Shown here piece after piece: positions 25,699 to 34,590 of a DNA stretch of 64,000 bases. Below the pieces are notes generated by a model, which saw nothing but the letters and a program-made list of their open reading frames with translations, did no database searches and was not told where the DNA came from. Numbering within the stretch: the stretch's first letter is position 1; each line of letters opens with the position of its first letter. The DNA comes from Candidatus Melainabacteria bacterium (GTDB lineage: Bacteria; Cyanobacteriota; Vampirovibrionia; Obscuribacterales; Obscuribacteraceae), in the NCBI GenBank assembly GCA_016212515.1, contig JACRFZ010000087.1, positions 124,001 to 188,000 on the forward strand, given 5' to 3'. Position numbers and translations under genes: made by a program.

Positions 25699-27738
25699 CT
25701 AGCTCTCGATTTCCTGCTCGTTTTCCTCTTCAATGCTTTCCTCTTCCACGTCCAAATCTTCGCTTAAGGCAAGCTCGCCGTCTTCCTCTGATTTAAGAGC
25801 CTCGGCATCGGCGTCCTCTGCCACTTCCGCTTCCGCTTCCGCTACAAGATTAACGGCTCCGGGCTCCCGCACAAAGTCATAAATAGTGCGGGCCAATTTT
25901 TCCGGTAGCCCTTCCTTCGTTAAAGCAAGAATCTCATCAAGAGTGGCTTTCTTGATCTTTTCAAAGGATCCGAAGTGATCAATGAGAAGTTTACGCCGCT
26001 TGGCGCCAAGACCTTTCAGTGAATCCAGCTTGGAGGAGACAACCCGCTTGGCCCGCAGTTTTCGGTGATAGGTTACGGCAAAACGGTGCGCCTCATCCCG
26101 TACATGCTGGAGCAAAAGCAGGGCTTCCGAACGCCTGGGCAAAAACACAGGGGTGGAGTTTCCAGGAAAATAGACTTCTTCCTGTCGCTTGGCCAGACCG
26201 CAAATGGCGAATTTCTCGGTCTTGAAGCCAGGTCCGGTGAGACCCAGTTCGGTGAGCGCCTCGAAGGCAGCACCCAACTGCCCCTTACCGCCGTCGATAA
26301 TGATCAAATCGGGGAAGGGCTTAGACTCAGCAAGAATCCTTGCATAGCGCCTGCCGACAGCTTCCTTCATGGAGGCAAAGTCATTGGGGGTTCCTTCCAC
26401 CGACTTTATTTTGAACATACGATAGTCGGATTTCTTCGGCTTGGCCCCTTCGAAAACCACCATACTGGCCACATTATCGGTGCCCTGAATATTGGAAATA
26501 TCGAAGCACTCAATGCGCTTGGGCAGCCGGTCTATACCAAGACCTTCTTTGAGAGCGGTCAAAATCCGTTCCACTCGGGCGTCGTTTTCCGAGTCTTCGG
26601 TGAGAACACGGGTCAGGGCTTGCTGCGCATTTTTCTGAGCCATCTCAATCAGATCCGTCTTGCCGCCCCGCTGCGGCACCAGTACCTTCACATTGACACC
26701 GGCCTTCTGACTGAGGAAGTCGCGCAGAAGCTCAATATCTTCAATCTCATGGGCCAGTAGTACTTCCGCCGGCAGGGCAATGTCTTCGCATGCCGTGTAA
26801 TACTGGCAAATATAAGCCTGGAAGGCTTCGTCCCAGCCGGTCTTATCAAGCAAGGGCAGGGTCACCGTCTCCGATGCAATCAGTTTGCCTTCCCGCACCT
26901 TCATCAGACAGAGAGCCAAAAGCTTTTCCGTATGAGCCTGGGCAATAATATCCTGACACACACGTCGATTTTGAAAGAATACCTGCTGCTTCTCTATCAC
27001 AGTGGAAAGGGCATAGAGCCTATCTCTTATCAAGGCAGCCTCTTCAAACTCAAGAGCCTCCGAGAGAGTTTCCATCTCCCGCGTCATTTCATCCATAACT
27101 TCAGTCTGGCGCCCTGAGAGAAACATCTCCACCTGCTTGACCATCTTGTTGTAGACCTCTTCCTGCACCAGCTTCTGGCAGGGCGCCAGACAGAGCCCGA
27201 TATGGTAATTCATACAGGGACGGTCTTTGAAAAGCGGCTTGTGCCTCTGGCGCATGGGAAAGACCTTGCGCAAGGTCTTCACAGTCTCCCACATGGCCCC
27301 AGCTTCCACATAGGGTCCGAAGACTTTCGAATGGGGATTGTTCTTCTTATACTGAGCCGGATCACGGATCATTACCAGGCGCGGATAAGCCACGTCATAG
27401 GTGATGGCCAGCCAGGGATAACGCCTGTCATCCTTGAGAGCCACGTTGTATCGGGGCTTCTTCTCTCTAATTAAATTAGCCTCGAGCAAAAGTGCTTCTT
27501 TTTCGGAGTTGACCAGAATGGTTTCAATTGATACCACCTTCGGTATCATCACCGCCAATTTAGGCCGTTCACGCCAGCTTGCTTCCACGAAATAAGAACG
27601 CACCCGGCTCTTGAGGTTGATCGCCTTGCCTATGTAGAGAATCTCTCCATCCTGGTCTTTGAAAAGATAGCAGCCTGGACTATCGGGCAGGGTGGAAAGC
27701 TGCCTGAGAATAAGCTCTTGAGGTTGATAGTCGCGCAT
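25699..27738 (-). CDS. uvrC: UvrABC excinuclease subunit C
   Basis: 679 residues. UvrC makes both incisions in nucleotide excision repair. Domains: GIY-YIG nuclease (about 17-95, PGCYLFKDQDGEILYIGKA), Cys-rich region (MNYHIGLCLAPCQ), UVR motif (about 200-235), RNase H-like endonuclease (about 390-545, ECFDISNIQGTD, IIIDGGKGQL) and tandem helix-hairpin-helix (about 575-625). An extra acidic tail of about 50 residues (Glu/Asp/Ala-rich) is not part of the usual family. It lies 27 nt downstream of radA in the same orientation, so the two DNA-repair genes are probably co-transcribed. Confidence 0.98.
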   Translation of the reverse strand: MRDYQPQELILRQLSTLPDSPGCYLFKDQDGEILYIGKAINLKSRVRSYFVEASWRERPKLAVMIPKVVSIETILVNSEKEALLLEANLIREKKPRYNVALKDDRRYPWLAITYDVAYPRLVMIRDPAQYKKNNPHSKVFGPYVEAGAMWETVKTLRKVFPMRQRHKPLFKDRPCMNYHIGLCLAPCQKLVQEEVYNKMVKQVEMFLSGRQTEVMDEMTREMETLSEALEFEEAALIRDRLYALSTVIEKQQVFFQNRRVCQDIIAQAHTEKLLALCLMKVREGKLIASETVTLPLLDKTGWDEAFQAYICQYYTACEDIALPAEVLLAHEIEDIELLRDFLSQKAGVNVKVLVPQRGGKTDLIEMAQKNAQQALTRVLTEDSENDARVERILTALKEGLGIDRLPKRIECFDISNIQGTDNVASMVVFEGAKPKKSDYRMFKIKSVEGTPNDFASMKEAVGRRYARILAESKPFPDLIIIDGGKGQLGAAFEALTELGLTGPGFKTEKFAICGLAKRQEEVYFPGNSTPVFLPRRSEALLLLQHVRDEAHRFAVTYHRKLRAKRVVSSKLDSLKGLGAKRRKLLIDHFGSFEKIKKATLDEILALTKEGLPEKLARTIYDFVREPGAVNLVAEAEAEVAEDADAEALKSEEDGELALSEDLDVEEESIEEENEQEIES

Positions 27739-27765
27739 TTTCTTAAATACTGATGCCGAAAGAAA

Positions 27766-29256
27766 CTAACTTAGCTTGTTCAGCTCCAACTCTCGCGTCA
27801 AGACTTGCTCCTGGGAAGCTTTATCTTTGAGGGTCTGCTTGTCTATACTCGGTATTGCATAATTGAGAGCCTCGGAAATAGACTCCACACCTATTACTTC
27901 CAGACCTTTCGGAACACCGGTGAGGGGCAGATTGACCCGCGGCACAAGGGCCTTGGTAAAACCAAGTCGATGCGCTTCTTTCAGTCGCTGGGCCAGATTA
28001 ATGACCGGTCGAATTTCTCCGGTCAGACCCACTTCTCCCACTGCCACCAGGCCGGGATCGATGGAGCGATCAAGGAATGATGTGGCAACCGCCAGAGCAA
28101 TGCCGAGATCGCCGGCTGGATCGCTGAAGTCCATGCCGCCGACAATATTCACATAGACATCCAGACGGCACAGTGAAAGCTGGGCTCGTTTCTCCAGAAC
28201 CGCCAGCAGTTGCAGAAGGCGGTTGTAATCCCAACCGTTCACTACTCGCCTGGGTGAGGGATTGGGGGTGGCGACAGTGAGCGCCTGCACTTCCAGAAGT
28301 AAACTGCGACTGCCCTCGCCGCCGGCAATCACGGCTGTGCCGGAGGGCGCTTGCTTGAGGCCGACTTTGGAAAGCCTGTCGCCCAGGAAGAGCGCGCTGG
28401 GATTCTCCACCTCTTTCAGCCCTTCTTCCATCATGGCGAAAATAGCCAGTTCCGAGGTGGAACCGAAACGGTTTTTGACGGCGCGCAAGAGCCTCAACTG
28501 TCTCAAGCTGTCCCCTTCAAACTGCAAGACAACATCGACCATGTGTTCAAGCACGCGCGGACCGGCGATGGTACCTTCTTTCGTTACATGCCCCACCATA
28601 ATGGTGGCGATATTACGCGACTTGGCCCCGTTGATGAGCAACTGGGTACCTTCGCGAACTTGGGAAACTGAGCCGGCTGCGGAGGATATCTCCGGGTGGT
28701 AGACCGATTGGATGCTGTCCACCACGCAGACCACAGCCTCGGTATTATTCATCAGATCATAGGCCGCAACCACGTTCTGCTCAGCCGCCACCAGCACATT
28801 CTCGCTTCTCACCCCCAGCCGCTCGGCTCTAAGCTTAACCTGAGCCGCCGACTCCTCGCCGGTTATATAGAGCACCTTGTGCTTGTCGGCCAGATTCTTC
28901 GCCACCTGCATCAAAAGCGTAGACTTACCAATACCCGGATCGCCGGCCAGAAGTAGTACGGCACCCGGTACAAGACCGCCGCCCAGAACTTCATCAAGAC
29001 CTTTCATACAGGTGGAAAGTCTTTCGACTTCGTCAACGGCAATCTCCGTAATCGGTTTGGAAACCGCGCCGGAGACCGCCTCACCGCTCTTAGCCTGAGC
29101 CAGGCGCTGGGCAAAACCCTTCTTTCCGGCCTCATCCTCCATGACAAGCTCTTCCGTTAAAGTGCTCCAGCCGCCGCAGTCGGTGCAACGCCCCAGAAAG
29201 CGAGAAGTCTGAAACCCACACTGCTGGCAAACCCAGCGCGATTTAGCCTTAGCCAT
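27766..29256 (-). CDS. radA: DNA repair protein RadA/Sms
   Basis: 496 residues. RadA is a RecA-like ATPase/helicase that promotes branch migration in recombination. An N-terminal zinc finger (Cys10, 13, 24, 27) precedes Walker A GDPGIGKST (about 105), the family-specific KNRFGS motif (about 255) and a C-terminal Lon-protease-like domain (SDPAGDLGIALAVATSFLD, VGEVGLTGEIR). It is full length and starts an operon with uvrC. The SD is weak. Confidence 0.97.
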   Translation of the reverse strand: MAKAKSRWVCQQCGFQTSRFLGRCTDCGGWSTLTEELVMEDEAGKKGFAQRLAQAKSGEAVSGAVSKPITEIAVDEVERLSTCMKGLDEVLGGGLVPGAVLLLAGDPGIGKSTLLMQVAKNLADKHKVLYITGEESAAQVKLRAERLGVRSENVLVAAEQNVVAAYDLMNNTEAVVCVVDSIQSVYHPEISSAAGSVSQVREGTQLLINGAKSRNIATIMVGHVTKEGTIAGPRVLEHMVDVVLQFEGDSLRQLRLLRAVKNRFGSTSELAIFAMMEEGLKEVENPSALFLGDRLSKVGLKQAPSGTAVIAGGEGSRSLLLEVQALTVATPNPSPRRVVNGWDYNRLLQLLAVLEKRAQLSLCRLDVYVNIVGGMDFSDPAGDLGIALAVATSFLDRSIDPGLVAVGEVGLTGEIRPVINLAQRLKEAHRLGFTKALVPRVNLPLTGVPKGLEVIGVESISEALNYAIPSIDKQTLKDKASQEQVLTRELELNKLS

Positions 29257-29350
29257 ACACCCGCCACTCGAAAGAAACTACAACAGGTATTTTAGCGCCT
29301 CATACATCTTGTATACTTATGCAGCGTGTACCCCCCGGAGGGCGATCAAC

Positions 29351-29632
29351 ATGTCAAGATTACCGGCAATTACATCGTTTGCCTTTGTTCTGACCTTTCT
29401 GGCATCCACTCTCCCCTGCAGTCAGTCGGCAGATGCCTGCGGACTGGCTCAACCTCCCATAAATTTACAAAAGTACGGCGGTAGTGACCCCCACGGTCCC
29501 GACCCGCACGGCGACGATCCCCGCGACGAACAACACGACCCCAATATGCCGGCCAACAGAGATCAAAAAGAGCACAAGGCTCCCAAAGATGTTTATGGCG
29601 GGCAATACCCCAATGGTCAGGCCCCCTACTGA
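29351..29632 (+). CDS. Small secreted Pro/His/Asp-rich protein
   Basis: 93 residues from an ATG with GGAGG 10 nt upstream. A signal peptide (ITSFAFVLTFLASTLPCSQSADA) is followed by a short hydrophilic mature part rich in Asp, His, Pro, Asn and Gly (DPHGPDPHGDDPRDEQHDPN). Repeated DPHG might bind divalent metal, which is speculation. It lies 52 nt upstream of lgt and is probably co-transcribed. No family was recognised. Confidence 0.65.
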   Translation: MSRLPAITSFAFVLTFLASTLPCSQSADACGLAQPPINLQKYGGSDPHGPDPHGDDPRDEQHDPNMPANRDQKEHKAPKDVYGGQYPNGQAPY

Positions 29633-29684
29633 AGAAAGATGCGGAACAAGCTTGCTAGTTAATGAAAACAGGAAGCAGGGCTAA

Positions 29685-30560
29685 ATGAACCTTGCATCTC
29701 CAGGGGCAATAATCTGCCAGCTTGGTCCTTTCACGATTCGCTACTACGGGGTGATGATCGCCCTCGGGTTTGTAGCTGCCCTCTTTTTTGCGACCAGGCT
29801 GGCCCGCAAACTAAGCTTGAGCAGTGAAACTCTGGTCAGCCTGGCCCTCTACTGCTTTATCTTCGGTATCGTGGGCGCTCGTCTTTACTATGTGCTCTTA
29901 AGCCTGGACAATTTCATCGGCAGACCCATGGAGATGTTTGCCACCTGGCGTGGCGGTCTTTCCATCCACGGCGGCATCATCGGCGGTGTCATTGCCGGCT
30001 GCATCTACCTGCGCTCACAGAAGAAACCAATTTTGCCCTATGCCGATGTTATGGGGGCCTGTCTGCCTCTGGCCCAGGCAATTGGTCGTTGGGGCAATTT
30101 CTTCAATTCGGAAGCCTACGGACTACCGGTGACAGCCGACTTCCCCCTCAAGCTCTATATCCCGCCGGGTAGCCGCACACTGCAGTACCGACTTTACGAT
30201 TTCTTCCACCCCACATTTCTCTACGAAGCGGTATGGGATCTGGCTCTATTTGCCTACCTCTATTTTTATTTTGCGAAAAAGAACCGGGGCATGCCGGGCA
30301 TGACCTTCTTCCTCTACCTCTCAGGCTACTCCGTAGGACGTATTTTAATTGAACAGTTGAGAATCGACAGCGTCTCCTATTTCTATTCTTACCCGGTACC
30401 ACTTCTGGTGTCAGCCGCTACCCTCGTGTTTTCCCTTTCGGCCATGTTGCATATCTACAACAAGCATCACAATGAGGATGCACCAGTTCCGGCACCGGCG
30501 CCAACACCCGAGCCGGAGCCTGAAACTGACGAACCTTCTCAGCCGGAGCAAAAGGGCTGA
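29685..30560 (+). CDS. lgt: Prolipoprotein diacylglyceryl transferase
   Basis: 291 residues, an integral inner-membrane enzyme that transfers diacylglycerol from phosphatidylglycerol to the lipobox Cys of prolipoproteins. Seven or so hydrophobic helices and the Lgt signature GRWGNFFNSEAYG (about 133-145) are present, with HGG (WRGGLSIHGG) near residue 90 and a C-terminal RILIEQLR. The extra C-terminal tail (about 35 residues, Pro/Glu-rich) is unconserved. A lipoprotein in the window (48395-49978) is a possible substrate. Confidence 0.97.
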   Translation: MNLASPGAIICQLGPFTIRYYGVMIALGFVAALFFATRLARKLSLSSETLVSLALYCFIFGIVGARLYYVLLSLDNFIGRPMEMFATWRGGLSIHGGIIGGVIAGCIYLRSQKKPILPYADVMGACLPLAQAIGRWGNFFNSEAYGLPVTADFPLKLYIPPGSRTLQYRLYDFFHPTFLYEAVWDLALFAYLYFYFAKKNRGMPGMTFFLYLSGYSVGRILIEQLRIDSVSYFYSYPVPLLVSAATLVFSLSAMLHIYNKHHNEDAPVPAPAPTPEPEPETDEPSQPEQKG

Positions 30561-30573
30561 CTAATTAGTAATA

Positions 30574-31245
30574 CTAAGGTTTCTGCCCGGTCGAATGCAG
30601 ACCAATGCTATTGGAAGCGGAAACATCGGTGTGCCCGGAACCGGAAACGGTGCTAAAAATTGAGCCGCCGCCAAAGTCCAGATAAGCACCGTCAATTCCC
30701 GACAGAGGCGGTAAACTGGCTTCACCGAAATTTGAAGGATAACCGGCCTGTCCTGTCTCCGATGCCCCCAGTTCTCCATCAAGCGGCTCGCCACTATTCA
30801 GGGGCGGAGCACCAACAGCCGAGCTGTCCCAATCGTCGGAATGCCAGTTCCCAGCATCGCCAAGACCACTAACGGTAGATTGCAGGCTGCCCTGAATTGA
30901 ACTTATGTCCGAACCGACTGAACTTGGGGAAACTTCGACACCTGCTGCATTGTTAGGCACGTGGCTGGCATTAGCCCGTACGTCGGCAGAAGCCGGCTTG
31001 GAAGAGTCATATTCGCCGCCGGCTGGCGAATATGACCCACCGGTATGACTTAAGGGAGTGAACTCCAGGGTCTGCGGATCAGAGAAAGGACACTTGCTTT
31101 GATCAAGGGAAGGACGAGAGAGGGAACCAGCATCTTGCATCACCGACACAAAATCAAGCGAAGCATTGGAACCAGACCCCGATAACTGTTGAAAGTCGGT
31201 TCCAGACTGTTGCACGGCAGAGCCGTCCGATTCAGGTCTAACCAT
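30574..31245 (-). CDS. Ser/Gly-rich protein of unknown function with FTPL motif
   Basis: 223 residues, acidic, Ser/Gly/Asp-rich, with no signal peptide or membrane segment and probably disordered. GGAGG lies 9 nt before the ATG. Near residues 45-70 it carries PSLDQSKCPFSDP and then TLEFTPL, which matches SLAQKDLPSAG and TLDFTPL in the upstream partner gene. The rest of the two proteins is unrelated. It starts 43 nt after the partner's stop, so the two form an operon. An internal 12-bp inverted repeat lies at 31006-31036. No function is assigned. Confidence 0.6.
   Translation of the reverse strand: MVRPESDGSAVQQSGTDFQQLSGSGSNASLDFVSVMQDAGSLSRPSLDQSKCPFSDPQTLEFTPLSHTGGSYSPAGGEYDSSKPASADVRANASHVPNNAAGVEVSPSSVGSDISSIQGSLQSTVSGLGDAGNWHSDDWDSSAVGAPPLNSGEPLDGELGASETGQAGYPSNFGEASLPPLSGIDGAYLDFGGGSIFSTVSGSGHTDVSASNSIGLHSTGQKP
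31006..31036. repeat. 12-bp perfect inverted repeat inside a coding region
   Basis: GTCATATTCGCC (31006-31017), 7-nt loop, GGCGAATATGAC (31025-31036), encoding SYSPAGGEYD on the minus strand. There is no T-tract on either side, so it is not a terminator. Confidence 0.8.
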
Positions 31246-31288
31246 AGCATTTATCCTCCATCAAGAAAATCGCCCTCTCGGGCTAAGT

Positions 31289-31852
31289 CTATTTGTCGCG
31301 CCAGAGCTTATTCATGGCACCAAAGGCGCCACCGACAACGGCTCCCCCGACAACCCCACCGGAGAGCGCAGCCGCTGCTTCACCGACAGCTTTAACGGCA
31401 TCCCGCCCTTTAATATCTGAGGGTTTGCCGTTCAAAATTTCCCGCCCCACGCGAGCAGCACCACCGGCCACAGCTTCGAATGCACCGGCAGCGGCTGCTT
31501 TACCTAATTCGGAGGCTCTATCAAGTTGCGAACCGACAGCGGCTCCGGCGACGGCCCCGAGCGCCACCTGCACTCCTACTCTGTATCCAATTCCGGCAGT
31601 GCCACCGGCACAAAGAGCGGCACCGACACAGGCAGCAGCTCCAACCTTCTCCGCGCTTTCTTTCATGGCAGGCTCCACCTTCTTGAGGGAAAGCGCATCA
31701 AGGGGGGTGAAATCGAGCGTGCCGGCGCTCGGCAAATCCTTCTGAGCCAAAGAGCTGACTTTCTCTTGCGGCACAGCCATTTTCAAAACATCAACACTAT
31801 TTAGCCCGGTGCTTTTTTCAGTGACGTTATCGTTATCTCTTCTGATATCCAT
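31289..31852 (-). CDS. Gly/Ala-rich hydrophobic protein with FTPL motif
   Basis: 187 residues from an ATG with GGAGG 7 nt upstream. The first 65 residues are polar and contain SLAQKDLPSAG and TLDFTPL, shared with the downstream gene. From about 70 onward the protein is Ala/Gly/Val-rich with glycine-zipper-like stretches (GAAACVGAALCAGGTAGIG, VALGAVAGAAVGSQL, LSGGVVGGAVVGGAFGAM) and ends KLWRDK. Such sequences occur in pore-forming peptides and membrane-inserting effectors, but no family was recognised. No Sec signal peptide is present. Confidence 0.6.
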   Translation of the reverse strand: MDIRRDNDNVTEKSTGLNSVDVLKMAVPQEKVSSLAQKDLPSAGTLDFTPLDALSLKKVEPAMKESAEKVGAAACVGAALCAGGTAGIGYRVGVQVALGAVAGAAVGSQLDRASELGKAAAAGAFEAVAGGAARVGREILNGKPSDIKGRDAVKAVGEAAAALSGGVVGGAVVGGAFGAMNKLWRDK

Positions 31853-31996
31853 AAGAAAACCTCCCGCCACCCAAGATGGCAGACATAAAAGTATTAGTCG
31901 GCAGGGGTGAATTTGCCGGGGCGACAAATTGGTTCGTGCTGAAAGGTTAGGTCAGAATTGTTTCAAACCTGTTGACGCAGTTAAGACTAATTGCTA

Positions 31997-34590
31997 TTAC
32001 TTACGACCGGCTGGAGCCAGCAGTTTCAGGCGCTCTTTGACGGCAGCGGTGTTGGCGTTACCGGCAGGAGCCGAGCGCATAAACTTCTGATACTCTTCCA
32101 CGGCCTTGGCCGGTTGCTTGAGACCTTCGTAGACAGTACCCAGATAGTAGTAGGTGTCCACCAGGGTCTTATCCATAGATAAGGCTCTCATGTACTCCGA
32201 CATGGCTTTCTGCAGATTATTCTGAGCCTGATAAGCCGTACCCAGGTAACTATGGGTGGTGGCATCATCATAAATCTTGAGGGAGGCCTCGTAATCGGCG
32301 ATAGCTCCTGGCACGTCGTTTTTCTGGGTCTGTTTCTCGATGGCCGAATTAACTAGAGGCGCAGCCTTAGCCTGTTTAAGCTGCTTGATTAGCTGCGGAT
32401 AGGCCGGCTCTTTGGGATTGAGATTGCGTGCCTTTTCGTATTGAGCGATGGCATTATCGTAATCTTCCTTGGCCTGATAACAGGTGCCGAGGCTATAGTA
32501 GTAGCTGGCTTCGTTGGGGAAAGACTTGAGAGCCTCCAGATACTTGGCGATGGCCTCATCGTATTTCTTGTCTGTCTGCAATTGCACGGCTTCGTTGAAA
32601 GCAGCGGAAGCAGCCGTAGAAGCCTGAACCTGAGCCTTGGTAGCCAGCACCTGACACTTAGAAGGATCGAGCTTAATAGCTTGCATGCGTGCTCGGGCGT
32701 CGGCAGCATAGTTACCAGTGGGCTTGGCGGCCAGGTACTTGCCGTATTCAGAAACGGCGTCCGGTACACGCTTGTAGTTCTCATCAATTAAACCGGCAAA
32801 ATACCAGTTGTCCGACTCATTCTTGGCATCGAGATCCACGGCCTTCAAGTAACAGCGTCTGGCATTGGCGAAGTCATCATTAGATTGATAGGCGCCGGCC
32901 AGGTTGGTCCAACCATGAGCATTAGAGGGGAACATAGCCAGAGACTTCTCATAGAGTGGAATGGCGGCAGCCAGATCACCGGCCGTGTGTTTCTGCACGG
33001 CTTCATCCATGATGGGCTGAGCCTGGGCCATTTGTGCCGAGGCCAGAGCCTGCTTGTAGCCGGCCAGGTCTTTGGCGGGAGCCTTGCTGACGGCGTCCTG
33101 ATAGGTTCTTATGGCGTTGTCGAAATCGCCCTTGGCCTGATAGCAAGTAGCCAGAGCATAGAGATAGGCCGATTCTTTCGGCATAAGCGAAATGGCTTTC
33201 TGATAGAGCGGAATGGCGCCGTCATAATCGGCAGCCTGCTGCTTCTTAATCGCTTCATCATAAGCAGAGGAAGCGTCCTGCGCGTTCTTCACATCGGATG
33301 TGGTGGCAAGCTTCTGGGTGGCCGAGGGGTTGGCGCTCAAGGCTTTGATACGTTCTCTGGCGGCCCCGGCGTATTGGGAGCTGGGCGCTTGCTGGATGTA
33401 GGAATTGTATTTGTTAATGGCCTGCATGCCCCGGCCAAAGTTTTCGTCAATGGCCGCCATCAAGTAAAGGCAGTCTACACAACCCTTTTTATCGAGGTTG
33501 TAGGCTTTCTGATAGGCATCGAAAGCTTCCTGAAACTTGTCTGTGGCCTGATAAGCCACACCCAGGTTCATATAGATGGAACCATTATCAGGATCAAGCT
33601 GGGCAGCCTGACCATAAAGGCTGATGGCACCGGCAACGTCGCCACCGGTCTGCTTATCGTAAGCTTGTTTAACCAGGGGACCGGCCTTGAGAATGTTGGC
33701 GTCTTTGATGGCCTTCTTATACAGAGGCTCGGCCGGAGACACACCCTGAGCCTTTATGTAGAAGGCAATGGCGTTATCAAGGTCGCCTTTCTGCTGGTAT
33801 GCAGTACCAAGGGCATAGAGGAAATCGGCATTGTCGCCCTGGATGGAGAGAGCCTTTTGATAAAGGGCGATGGCTTGATCAAACTGTCCGTTCTTCTGTA
33901 ATTCCACAGCCTTGGTGTAGGAATCGGAAGCATCTTTGTCTTTGGCCAGTTCCGCTTCAGACTTAATTTTTATGGTGGCGGCCGGATTCTTCGAAAGAGC
34001 TTCAAAGCGAGCTTTAGCCTGGGCGGCATAAGTGCCGTTAGCCGCCTGGGCCAGATAAGACTGATACTCGGCCCTGGCCTGATTGCCGTTGCCGTTATGT
34101 TCGTCTATGGTGGCGATGAAGTAGAGGTTATTAATCTGTCCGGTCTTATCCAGTTCAATAGCCCTGGTATAGGAGCGACGGGCATTCTGATAGTCTTGCA
34201 TGGCATACTGAGCAGACGCCAGGTTATAAACCAGACCGGCATTGTTGGGCACTATATCTAGTGCCTTGCTATAGAGATCGACGGCGGCAATGTAGTCTTT
34301 CTCTTTGTGTTTGGCAAGAGCGGCATCGATGATGGGCTGGGCCTTCAAATCCTTAACTTTAACGAGCGCATCCTGGTAAGACTTATTCTTGGGATCAATG
34401 CTGGCCGCTAAGTTGTATTCGGCAATGGCTTGATCGAAATCTTTCTTGAGCTGGTAGGCGGCCCCAATGTTGAAGTGGATACCGGCATCATTGGGAGCGT
34501 TCTTCAATAGTTCTTGATACTTGGCGATGGCGCCATCGTAGTTCTGGGCTTTAAAAAGATCGTCGGCGGCTTTAGACAGATCGCCGATAT
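31997..34590 (-). repeat. Four tandem super-repeats of about 655 bp in the TPR gene
   Basis: Units begin near 34590, 33926, 33270 and 32615, a period of about 655-660 bp. They are recognised by the recurring AxxxRxxALxxxP end and the IDEN segment. DNA identity looks moderate, so duplication is not recent. Confidence 0.7.

Noticed and set aside
31925..31927. TTG start 25 codons upstream for the Gly/Ala-rich protein
   Set aside because: The ATG at 31852 has GGAGG at optimal spacing; the upstream extension reads as untranslated leader.
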